Positions 1 through 7,725 of a DNA stretch of 64,000 nucleotides are shown here, piece by piece. This stretch comes from Fuerstiella sp. Its GTDB lineage: Bacteria; Planctomycetota; Planctomycetia; Planctomycetales; Planctomycetaceae. Position 1 is the first letter of the stretch. Each line of letters begins with the position of its first letter. Under the pieces are notes generated by a model. It was not told the DNA's origin. It ran no database searches and saw only the letters and a list, made by a program, of their open reading frames with translations. The DNA lies in the NCBI GenBank assembly GCA_029245955.1, contig JAQWOH010000078.1, positions 62,001-126,000 on the forward strand, in the 5' to 3' direction. The position numbers and the translations under genes were made by a program.

Positions 1-577
1 CTGAATCATCGGGCCGAAGTTGCAGCGTTGCCGACAGCACAGCCAGATCGGTGACGCTGCTGGACCTGTAACTGAACGCCAGCTCATCCCCTGTTCGCTC
101 CACGACTTCACCTTCGTGGGTCACAACCTCGACCTGGCGTACGAACTCGCCAATATCCGCGTGGCGGCCTCCCGCATTCCCGACGATTGCTCCACCGACC
201 GTCCCGGGAATGCCCACCACATTTTCCAGCCCCGCTAATCCTGCCCGCACCGATTCCGAAACAACATGGGACAACAACGCACCGCCACCAGCCGTCACAG
301 TATCTCCACTAACATCCACGTCCGACAACAATGGCTCAACAATCAGAATGACGGCGCCGGCAACGACGTCATCACGCACCAACAGGTTGGAACCGCTGCC
401 GAGAACGCGTACGGGAACCGCCGCGGAAACACACGCGCGAATCAGCGACAGCAACTGGTCGCGCGAAGACGGTGTGTAAAAGCGTTCCGCCTTGCCGCCG
501 AGCTTCAGCCAGGTGTGCCGCGCAAGTGATTCATCAAGCGACAGAATGTCGTCGAAGTCGTCGAGTGAGTTGGTCAT
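1..577 (-). CDS. murB: UDP-N-acetylenolpyruvoylglucosamine reductase MurB (3' part beyond window)
   Basis: An open frame runs from an ATG at 577 to the left edge (192 codons visible, no stop), so the C-terminal part is missing. MurB is the cytoplasmic flavoenzyme that reduces UDP-GlcNAc-enolpyruvate to UDP-MurNAc with NADPH in peptidoglycan synthesis. Visible family motifs are the FAD-binding GSGSNLLV segment near residue 48, GIPGTVGGAIVGNAG near residue 115, and the substrate-site FSYRSSS motif near residue 165. The start lies inside the 3' end of murC (44-bp overlap in another frame), which suggests translational coupling. Identity is firm; the catalytic C-terminal residues cannot be checked here. 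Confidence 0.93.
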   Translation of the reverse strand, partial: MTNSLDDFDDILSLDESLARHTWLKLGGKAERFYTPSSRDQLLSLIRACVSAAVPVRVLGSGSNLLVRDDVVAGAVILIVEPLLSDVDVSGDTVTAGGGALLSHVVSESVRAGLAGLENVVGIPGTVGGAIVGNAGGRHADIGEFVRQVEVVTHEGEVVERTGDELAFSYRSSSVTDLAVLSATLQLRPDDS

Positions 578-1982
578 GGATAAGATTGGTCCTGCCGGCT
601 CCCATTGTGAGAATAACGTCGTCGGGTCTACCGGAATGGTCTATTCTTGAGACAACCTGGTCAAGATTGGCAAACAGGAAAGATTTAACAGCGTTATTAT
701 TCAGTTGTCGCACCAGTTCACCACTGAGACGGCAACACTCAAGATGAGTCACCTGTTCTCGAGCGGGAAACACAGGCAACAGCAGCACTTCGTCTGCCAG
801 TGTCAACGCCTGAACAAAGTCCTGAAACAACGCCCGGGTTCGAATAATCTGATGTGGCTCAAAAACCGCAAGGATTCGGGACTGAGCGAAGACTTTGCGT
901 GCAGTTGTCAGCGTCGCCCTGACGGCCGTGGGATGGTGCGCATAATCGTCTATCAGCGTCATGTCCTGATAGTGTCCGCACAATTCAAATCGCCTTTGAA
1001 TCCCCGGAAAGCGGCTGAGCGCTTCGACGGCCGAATTGGCGTCCACGCCATACTCTGCAGCGGCCGCCATCGCGGCCAGAGCATTTGCCACATTGTGTTC
1101 GCCGACAGCAGACAAATCCACGTCAATTGACTGCGCGGCCGGTCGCAGCAGACGAAAATGCGTGCGCCAGCCGTGACACCTGATATCTGCGGCGAACCAT
1201 TCTGCAGTACTGTCCTTCAGGCTGAATGTTGTCGTCCGGCAAGCTGTGGCGTGAGCGATTCCTGCCGTTCGCTGACACTCCTTGCGATATACCAGACAAC
1301 CATCGGTCGGGATCCTGGCCACAAACTGCCGGAATGCAGAATCTTCAGCGCTTGTATTGGGATAGCAGTCAAAATGATCGCGTTCGAGACCTGTGATCAC
1401 AGCCAGGCGAGGACTGAAATGGCAGAATGATGACTGATACTCGCAACTTTCCAGCACAACAGTGCCATTTCCTGCTGTTCGACCTGAGCATTCGAAACCT
1501 GCCTGTTTAGCGCCGACAAAAAATCCGGGAGCCAGACCGGCGGACTCCAGAATCCAGGCCAGCATGGCCGACGTTGTACTCTTGCCGTGGCTTCCGGCAA
1601 CGCATAACTGATCGTTCTCCGCGAATACATAAGCCAGACACTCATGCAGCGACATCACCGCAACCCCCTCACGGAGAAGCTGCTTTACAATTGGAGTGTC
1701 CCTGGACACGGCCGGACTCGTCACACAAATGTCGAACGGTCCACTCTTCAGTGCTGCCCCTGACCATGGCAGCAGACGGACCTGATCATCGGACCACGGA
1801 TTCGAGGTCGTATGTGGCGGCTCAAGAGACTGATCCATCCCGGCAACCTGATGTCCCGCACTGAGCAGGATCTCTCCAAGTGCCGTCATTCCGACTCCCT
1901 GGCAGCCCAGCAGAAGGTATTTCGCGCGCACGAATTCGTAGTTTGCGTGATCCTTCAACGATGCCGGTGAGGCTGGCGTCAT
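534..1982 (-). CDS. murC: UDP-N-acetylmuramate--L-alanine ligase MurC
   Basis: MurC adds L-Ala to UDP-MurNAc using ATP in the cytoplasm. With the ATG at 1982 the protein is 482 aa, normal for the family. It shows the N-terminal Rossmann glycine motif (GCQGVGMTALGE, about residue 27), the Mur-ligase ATP loop as GSHGKST (about 130-136), the LERDHFD segment (about 200), DDYAHHP (about 345-351) and EPHQIIRTRALF (about 376). The ATP loop has Ser where GTHGKT is usual; both Ser changes are conservative. A TTG at 2018 is an alternative start, but neither start has a clear Shine-Dalgarno. Its 3' end overlaps murB. An imperfect hairpin lies just upstream (2035-2057). Confidence 0.94.
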   Translation of the reverse strand: MTPASPASLKDHANYEFVRAKYLLLGCQGVGMTALGEILLSAGHQVAGMDQSLEPPHTTSNPWSDDQVRLLPWSGAALKSGPFDICVTSPAVSRDTPIVKQLLREGVAVMSLHECLAYVFAENDQLCVAGSHGKSTTSAMLAWILESAGLAPGFFVGAKQAGFECSGRTAGNGTVVLESCEYQSSFCHFSPRLAVITGLERDHFDCYPNTSAEDSAFRQFVARIPTDGCLVYRKECQRTAGIAHATACRTTTFSLKDSTAEWFAADIRCHGWRTHFRLLRPAAQSIDVDLSAVGEHNVANALAAMAAAAEYGVDANSAVEALSRFPGIQRRFELCGHYQDMTLIDDYAHHPTAVRATLTTARKVFAQSRILAVFEPHQIIRTRALFQDFVQALTLADEVLLLPVFPAREQVTHLECCRLSGELVRQLNNNAVKSFLFANLDQVVSRIDHSGRPDDVILTMGAGRTNLIHDQLTRRLRRHSVA

Positions 1983-2034
1983 GCCGAATATTAATTCTGG
2001 GGGGTCAGGAGGCGTCAAATCTGCTTGAAACTTA

Positions 2035-2057
2035 TTGCAGATAACGACTTATCGCAA
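2035..2057. promoter_or_regulatory. Inverted repeat upstream of murC
   Basis: TTGC-A-GATAA and TTATC-GCAA flank a 4-base centre, giving an almost perfect dyad with one bulged A. It lies about 50 bp upstream of the murC ATG (17 bp from the TTG alternative). It could be an operator or a leader hairpin; the sequence alone does not decide. Confidence 0.25.
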
Positions 2058-2489
2058 TGTCAACGTAGTGAAACGCCCGCGAAGTGTCAGGGAAATCGTT
2101 CCGTTCGTGCCGGATCGCCGGCCCCGATCCACGTATTCCGGCGGGTCCAGACTGGGAAATTATGGATTCCGTGGTAAAAATGAGGAATCAATGCGAAGAC
2201 TTTGACCTCGGTTCGTCGTCAGAATACAGGAAATACTTTTTCTATACGATGCTGATGGAAAAAGCGAAACGCTGACATCAGAAGCACTCGACGAATCCGT
2301 GTCGTCATTCCGGTCTTCCAGCTCAGCGTCCTGTCTGCGACGGACACCAGTGGCGGCTATACAAGATTTGATCCTCCCCGGCCGATCGGCCAGTACTTCT
2401 CCTGTTCAGTTCCACCTGTCCCCTTTTCTTCCATCATCCTCATTGCGGCATTTTTGTCGTGTGTTGTCATTCGCGATTAAGGCACTGGA
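2058..2489. other. Intergenic region between murC and the VWA gene
   Basis: This is the divergent spacer between murC (minus) and the VWA gene (plus), so promoters for both should lie here. I see no convincing -35/-10 pair, RNA gene or conserved small protein. A 63-codon plus-strand frame at 2084-2275 has no recognisable domain and no good ribosome site. Confidence 0.4.
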
Positions 2490-4433
2490 ATGCAGAACTT
2501 CATCAAGAACGCACCGTCGATTGTCGTTTCGCTGGTGGTACACATTGTCGTCCTTGTAGTGCTGATGTTGATTCCGCTGGCGATTCAGGGCGGCACTCCC
2601 GACATTCTGCTGGAGTCCATCTTTACTGAGGAACTGCCGCGGGAACAGATGGAGCAACAACTGGAGTTGGAAACCAAACCGGCTGAAACACTTAACGTCA
2701 TTGCCGGCGGCACACCATCGACCGCCGTTGGTGCCGCTGCTCAACCCGCCTCAACACCGGTCGACGTACAAAAAGCCAAAGTTCTGGAAGAAGCCACGGT
2801 TGACGCTCCGCGTGTGGAAACGATGCAGTTGAGCGACGAAGTGATGGCCGCCGAACTGGGAGAAGGAGAAATCACGGGCGAAGTCGGCGCCATGGTCGAA
2901 GGCTATGGGGCTGCCATGGGCATCATTACTCAGGAACTGATCCGTATGATGCGACAGCAGAAGGTGACAGTCGTCTGGATGTTCGACGAATCCGGCAGCC
3001 TGGAAGATGACCGCAAGGAGATCAAGGAAAACTATATGCGGGTTTATGATGAGCTCGGCATTGCCACAAAGCAGGATAAAGATCTCCGCCGGGGCAGTGA
3101 ACAACTGCTGACTGTGGTCGGCAGCTACGGAAAAACAATTCACGAATGGACCCCCAAACCCACAGGCGACCCGGAACTTGTCAAGGCCGCTATCGAGAAA
3201 GTTCCGATCGACGAATCCGGTGAGGAAAACATGTGTCGGTCGATTGCAGCCATGATCAACAAGTACAAGGCCATGGCCATTCGTGGTAAACGCAAACTGG
3301 CAATCATTGTGGTGTCTGACGAATCCGGCGACGACGGCGACTATGTGGAAGAAGCTGTGGCCGCCGCACGGGCCGCCAAGGCCCCGATTTATGTGATGGG
3401 GCGGGAGAGTATGTTCGGCTTTCCCTACGCCAGACAACGCTGGACATATGAGGACAAGGCCAAGGGTATTAAGGAAGATTTCTGGATCAGAATTCGTCGT
3501 GGTCCGGAAACAGCTTTTCCCGAATGTCTGCAGTGGGACGGAATTCATGGACGCTGGGATGCCCAGTCAGCTGGCTTCGGTCCGTACGAACAGGTCCGTA
3601 TGTCGCGGGAAACAGGCGGTATCTTTTTTGTACTACCGGGAGAGGAGCAGAACCTGGTCGGACGCGACGCCAATGACAAACGCAAATACGATTTTCTGGC
3701 ACTGCGGGAATACACTCCGCTGCTGATGTCACGTCGTGAATACGCAGGGGACCGAGGGACAAGTGAGTTTCGCCAGACGTTGTGGAATGTAATCGTTCGA
3801 CTGAACCCCACGCCCAACAAGCTGCTGTTCGACACACATGACGCAAGCCTGAATATTCGAAGCGAGCACTACCCGCTGGAGCCACTGCCATTCAAGGAAG
3901 AAGCGGGGCGGCAGGTGCAACGGGCGGCCAAGGCACTGCTGCTTGTTAATGAAGGACTCGGCCTGCTGGAAAATGTGAAGCCGATGCGTGCCCGCGAAGC
4001 CTCACAGCGATGGCGCGCAGGGTACGATCTGGCCTATGCTCAGCTGCATATGTTCCGACTGCGTCTGTACCAGTTTCTGCTGTACATGGATTCGCACGCC
4101 AACAATATGCCCAAACCTGCCAACAAGAACGGCATTTCGAACGAATGGAATTTCTGGAGAAACCGAAAGACGCTGGTTCCGAACGACGAACAGTTTCTGC
4201 GTCTGAAGACCGCCTTCAACCTGAAAATGGAGCGCAGTGAGTATCTGACCATGGTCACGGAAGAAGAAAAGAAAGCGGTCGACCTTCTGGACATCGTGAT
4301 CAAGGATCATCCGGGTACGCCATGGGCACGTAGAGCGGAACGGGAAAAGAGCGACGGTTTTGGATTCGTGGTGGCCGATCGTCTGTGGGATCCGAAGGGC
4401 GTCCGCCGTACCATCAAGTTGCCGAACCTGTAG
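2490..4433 (+). CDS. Membrane-anchored von Willebrand factor A (VWA) domain protein
   Basis: A 647-aa protein with one N-terminal transmembrane segment (about residues 11-33) after a short cytoplasmic tip, so the bulk is probably extracytoplasmic. After an Ala/Glu-rich linker a VWA domain starts near residue 160. Its metal-ion site begins with D-E-S-G-S at 166-170, matching the DxSxS MIDAS rule, and the fold continues through IIVVSDESGDDG near 272-283. The C-terminal half (about 430-647) is helical and resembles no enzyme I know. VWA domains mediate metal-dependent protein binding; the partner is unknown. The gene stands alone between murC and a decayed gene. A conserved planctomycete family is likely, but the function cannot be assigned. 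Confidence 0.8.
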   Translation: MQNFIKNAPSIVVSLVVHIVVLVVLMLIPLAIQGGTPDILLESIFTEELPREQMEQQLELETKPAETLNVIAGGTPSTAVGAAAQPASTPVDVQKAKVLEEATVDAPRVETMQLSDEVMAAELGEGEITGEVGAMVEGYGAAMGIITQELIRMMRQQKVTVVWMFDESGSLEDDRKEIKENYMRVYDELGIATKQDKDLRRGSEQLLTVVGSYGKTIHEWTPKPTGDPELVKAAIEKVPIDESGEENMCRSIAAMINKYKAMAIRGKRKLAIIVVSDESGDDGDYVEEAVAAARAAKAPIYVMGRESMFGFPYARQRWTYEDKAKGIKEDFWIRIRRGPETAFPECLQWDGIHGRWDAQSAGFGPYEQVRMSRETGGIFFVLPGEEQNLVGRDANDKRKYDFLALREYTPLLMSRREYAGDRGTSEFRQTLWNVIVRLNPTPNKLLFDTHDASLNIRSEHYPLEPLPFKEEAGRQVQRAAKALLLVNEGLGLLENVKPMRAREASQRWRAGYDLAYAQLHMFRLRLYQFLLYMDSHANNMPKPANKNGISNEWNFWRNRKTLVPNDEQFLRLKTAFNLKMERSEYLTMVTEEEKKAVDLLDIVIKDHPGTPWARRAEREKSDGFGFVVADRLWDPKGVRRTIKLPNL

Positions 4434-4495
4434 GTCCGCGTCCACATCACAACGGCCAAAGTGTCTTCTGCCATCCGATGACGCCCCGGATCGCG

Positions 4496-4537
4496 CTGTC
4501 ACTATTCATCTGTCGCTATTCATCTGTCGCTATTCAT
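4496..4537. repeat. Three tandem copies of a 14-bp unit
   Basis: The unit CTGTCGCTATTCAT occurs three times head to tail (4496-4509, 4510-4523, 4524-4537); copy one differs by one base (A for G at position 6). The array ends inside the ATG at 4536 that opens the decayed reading frame described next. Its role is unknown; it may be a slippage expansion or a set of binding sites. Confidence 0.85.
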
Positions 4538-5080
4538 GGCAGTCGACCAGCTCACTCGCATTGTCCTGACGGTTCGCGTCCCGAACGGGTGCATGCGGCG
4601 TGGAGCGGCCAATGCGTGACACAATATCGCACGTGTCAGCAACCAGAGAAAGGCCGTGGCCAGCATGGTAGTGGGGGCATACCACACGGCGACAGGACGA
4701 TTTAACACCAAGACCAATGAATCTCCGCATCCGGCGGATGAGCAGTTGGAGAAATTCACATCAAAAGATCCCGCCAGACTACTGCAGCAGGCCGATTGGA
4801 CCATTCGTGAAAAGGACCGGTTTCCTGCTGCAGCTGTGATTCAACGGTACAGCCAGCTGGGACAAGCCGCCCGGCCGGTGTTCGATCTGATGCCGGGGTA
4901 TGCCACCAGCCAGGACGGAGCTCTGCACGCGGAAAAATACTATCGCACTGTATCTGAAGAGTGCGGTGCGACGCCTGAAGCATTCAGGTGGTGGCATTGG
5001 CCCGCGTGACAGCCAGCCAAGCTGGAAATCCTTCTCGGGGCTATGCAGAAGCCTGTGGACTGCTGAACGTCTGCACATAA
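4536..5080 (+). pseudogene. Decayed conserved hypothetical gene with a stop codon and a frameshift
   Basis: From an ATG at 4536 a coherent protein reads for 27 codons, meets an in-frame TGA at 4617-4619, and continues in the same frame (AANA-stop-HNIARV..., then ASMVVGAYHTATGRF) to residue motif AFRWWH near 4997. There the frame ends at TGA 5007-5009. One frame over, the protein-like text resumes as ALARVTASQAG (from 4994) and runs to a TAA at 5078-5080. The repaired product would be about 180 aa. I recall similar helical planctomycete hypotheticals (motifs RPVFDLM and LHAEKYYRTV) but cannot name a function. Two independent lesions point to a pseudogene. If only the middle part is made, it would be a 117-aa protein from GTG 4656. 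Confidence 0.55.
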
Positions 5081-5147
5081 CAGACAGTATCCTCTGCAGG
5101 GAACACGCCGGGACGCAGCACACGGCCGTTCAATTCATTCTTATGAT

Positions 5148-6344
5148 TCAGACGTTTCTCACCAGCATATTGCCAGGCAGTCGACGGACGAAATGTTTCA
5201 TCTCCAGGACCGTCACTGTCGACAGGACACGAGACATGTCCAGCTGCGTTGTTCTCAGAACTTCGTCCACCGATACCGGAGACGTACTGATCAGATTCAG
5301 GATTTCCCGTTCCTGCGGATTGAGACTCAGTTCCCGGGGATCGTGAATCGTAGCCTGTGATTCTGAGGTTGTCGGACAGGGAAGCGGACCAAGTTCTCTG
5401 AGTATGTCGTCAACATTGCGAACCAGTGTCACCCCGTCGCGAATCAGATCGTGACAACCTTCGCTGGCCAGACTATCCAGCTGGCCCGGCACAGCAAAGA
5501 CTTCTCGTCCCTGCTCAAGTGCATGACGAGCGGTATGCAGAGCGCCCGAGTTTCGAGTGGCTTCGACGACGATCACGCCCAGACTCAGTCCGCTGATAAT
5601 TCGATTGCGTTGCGGAAACAAACCCGGACGGGGCTTCTGATCCAGCGGAAACTCACTCACAAGAGCTCCGCTGTCCACGATCTCCATCGCCAGATTCGCA
5701 TGCTCAGGCGGATAAATTTCTCGTACCCCCGTGGCCATAACGGCAATCGTTCGTCCACCCGCGTTCAGCGCACCTCGATGTGCAGCGCCATCGATGCCTC
5801 GAGCGAGTCCGCTGACAACGGTGAATCCTGCGCGGACAAGAGAACCCGCCAGTCGCTCAGCCTGAAGCCGGCCATAGGTTGTACACCGACGAGACCCAAC
5901 AACAGCCACCGCCAGATTGTCCTGTGGCTTCAGCAGACCCCGACAATACAGCAGCTCTGGCGAATCATGAACGTGAGCCAGACTTTGCGGATAGGCGTCC
6001 GTCCATTTCTGCAGCAGGTGCACTCCCAGCTCATGACAGCGATGCAATATTTCGCCGGCGGCCGAAATTTGTGAATTTTCAGCAATTCGATTTGCCAGCT
6101 GTGTCCCAACGCCGTCCACTCGCTGCAATGTCGCAGCCGACTGTTTCAGCACCTGATCGGCCGAACCGAAATGCTGCAGCAGTGTCGCCTGCAGTAAAGG
6201 CCCTACTCCCGTAATCAGCGACAACGTGAGAGACGCACGCAGATCCGTGTTTGCACTGTCATCTGATGTGACGGATTCGGCTGCTGCCATTGGTACTGGC
6301 CATTCGGTGTTAACACTGCCTGATACCGCCGGAAACATAAGCAC
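5148..6344 (-). CDS. dprA: DNA processing protein DprA/Smf
   Basis: DprA binds incoming single-stranded DNA and loads RecA during natural transformation. The 398-aa frame has a helix-hairpin-helix-like N-terminal region (about 40-95) with GVG motifs and the DprA Rossmann core: VAVVGSRRCTTYG (about 146-158), SGLARGIDGAAH (about 178-189), FPQRNRIISGLS (about 243-254) and the ARHALEQGREVFAVPG segment (about 272-287). A C-terminal winged-helix-like domain covers about 337-398. The first codon is GTG at 6344; ATGs at 6338 and 6290 are alternatives. The gene overlaps the 3' end of sixA by 35 bp when read from GTG, so the two are probably co-transcribed. No other competence genes are seen here. Confidence 0.93.
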   Translation of the reverse strand: MLMFPAVSGSVNTEWPVPMAAAESVTSDDSANTDLRASLTLSLITGVGPLLQATLLQHFGSADQVLKQSAATLQRVDGVGTQLANRIAENSQISAAGEILHRCHELGVHLLQKWTDAYPQSLAHVHDSPELLYCRGLLKPQDNLAVAVVGSRRCTTYGRLQAERLAGSLVRAGFTVVSGLARGIDGAAHRGALNAGGRTIAVMATGVREIYPPEHANLAMEIVDSGALVSEFPLDQKPRPGLFPQRNRIISGLSLGVIVVEATRNSGALHTARHALEQGREVFAVPGQLDSLASEGCHDLIRDGVTLVRNVDDILRELGPLPCPTTSESQATIHDPRELSLNPQEREILNLISTSPVSVDEVLRTTQLDMSRVLSTVTVLEMKHFVRRLPGNMLVRNV

Positions 6345-6807
6345 CTAATGTTGGTTTTATTTTATCCCTGGCGGTAACCTCTGCCCAATCATCGATATTC
6401 AGTTCAAAAACCGCAACGCTGGCGGGCATCATTGCGAAAGATTCTTGGGCCCACCACATAACCAGATTGGCAATTCCCGGATTATGCCCGATCAGCAGCA
6501 GCACATTGTCATCCCGAGCGGCTAGTTTCGACGCGACACTCGGATAGGTTGCCGGATCCGCCAGATACAGCGAATCGTCGGCCTCGGGCGTCGCGCAGCC
6601 ACCACATGCTTCCGCCACCAGTTCTGCCGTTTCCAGAGCACGCACCGCGGAGGAACAGATAATGCGGTCGATATTGTATTCCATCAGCAGCTTCCCCGTC
6701 TGACTGGCCAGCGAACGTCCAGAAGATGTCAATGGCCGCTCGTGATCCGACCACGCCGAGTTTTCGGACGAAGCATGTGAGTGCCTCATCAGGGCCAGCG
6801 TCTTCAT
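6310..6807 (-). CDS. sixA: SixA-type phosphohistidine phosphatase (histidine phosphatase superfamily)
   Basis: The 165-aa protein is a compact histidine-phosphatase fold of SixA size. The N-terminal catalytic motif is LMRHSHAS (Arg7-His8), followed by the ERPLTSSGR segment that positions substrate, and GHNPGIANLV near residue 107 supplies the second catalytic His. SixA removes phosphate from His residues of phosphorelay proteins or of NPr/PTS carriers; the target here is unknown. An AGGAGG Shine-Dalgarno lies about 10 bases before the ATG at 6807. The gene sits between a conserved hypothetical gene and dprA on the same strand. In contrast to the paralogous fold at 15143-15799, both catalytic His residues are present. 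Confidence 0.85.
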   Translation of the reverse strand: MKTLALMRHSHASSENSAWSDHERPLTSSGRSLASQTGKLLMEYNIDRIICSSAVRALETAELVAEACGGCATPEADDSLYLADPATYPSVASKLAARDDNVLLLIGHNPGIANLVMWWAQESFAMMPASVAVFELNIDDWAEVTARDKIKPTLGAYVSGGIRQC

Positions 6808-6926
6808 GGTTAATCTGCCTCCTGCTGTTTAAGTCGTCAGTCCAGCGGCGTGAAACTCCGATATGTCCAGATCGTTCTGGCCCTCGGATCAGCCATATTG
6901 CGGAAAAATCGACATCAACGCAATGG

Positions 6927-7439
6927 CTACTTCTTTCCTCGAATCTCCGGAGCAAGAAATACAGTGCCATGTGCCAGTATGGTCTCCAGAAAGCTGCATA
7001 TCCGGCTCTGCACGTCGTTGTCATCTGAAACGCATCTCAGCATGGTCAGCGTCTCGTCTGCAAATCCCTTCTGCAGCTCCTTCAGGTGGACTCTCATACG
7101 TTCACGAAAATCATCCAGCGGGACCTCTGCCAGATCGATCCTCGACAGTGTGGTTTGCTCATCGCTTCTGACTCGGTGAAGTTGAGCAAGGGTCGTCGAC
7201 TGCGTACGAAACAGCATCCCATCTTCAAACGACCGACGCAGTAAGCCATCCGCATCAAACTGATAGAACGGGTCCTGTTCAAAGTACACGCTGCATGCAC
7301 CATCTTTTTTGAACCCGACCGTGACGATGCGCCAGGCAGTCTGTTGACCAGCGTCGCCCCCACGACCGAATTCGGCGCGTGTCATCAGTGCCGTGGCCTC
7401 GACCATCAGATCTTCCTTATCAGCTTCAGTCCGGGCCAT
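6927..7439 (-). CDS. Conserved hypothetical protein (planctomycete type)
   Basis: A 170-aa soluble protein with no signal peptide or membrane segment. The central part alternates beta-like stretches (IVTVGFKKDG, CSVYFEQDPFYQFDADG) and the C-terminal half is helical and charged. I associate this pattern with conserved planctomycete proteins of unknown function; no catalytic motif is evident. It is the first gene of the leftward group leading to sixA (119-bp gap) and dprA. Start at ATG 7439 lacks a clear Shine-Dalgarno. Confidence 0.65.
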   Translation of the reverse strand: MARTEADKEDLMVEATALMTRAEFGRGGDAGQQTAWRIVTVGFKKDGACSVYFEQDPFYQFDADGLLRRSFEDGMLFRTQSTTLAQLHRVRSDEQTTLSRIDLAEVPLDDFRERMRVHLKELQKGFADETLTMLRCVSDDNDVQSRICSFLETILAHGTVFLAPEIRGKK

Positions 7440-7670
7440 TGGAGAACCGTAATACCAGTATTGATTTCGTAAATCATCGAGTCTGACAGGTTCAAACCAC
7501 TGTTGCTATCCACTTCCCGCGCACCGTGGCGACACGTCCGAGGCCGTATGCCGCCCCAGATCACAGCAATCGCTCATCTACGAGCAGTGACAACTGACAA
7601 AGCACAGATTTTTTGAAGGACGGGCAGCAATCTGAAACGATTCTCAGCGCCAGCACGCCCGCAACTTTCT

Positions 7671-7676
7671 TATACT
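7671..7676 (+). promoter_or_regulatory. Possible -10 element upstream of the PSCyt1 gene
   Basis: TATACT lies 50 bp before the ATG at 7726, at a plausible distance for a -10 box. No good -35 match is visible at the expected spacing, so this is weak support. Confidence 0.25.
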
Positions 7677-7725
7677 AACGCTCCCGCCCTGCTTTCCCGC
7701 CCATACTGCCACACGCTTAATCCCC

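Noticed and set aside
2751..3548. 265-codon minus-strand frame inside the VWA gene
   Set aside because: Antisense shadow; His/Phe-rich composition typical of reversed codons, no motif or ribosome site.
7440..7520. tRNA-like GGTTCAAACC motif near 7490
   Set aside because: No acceptor stem, anticodon arm or D arm of tRNA geometry can be paired around it.
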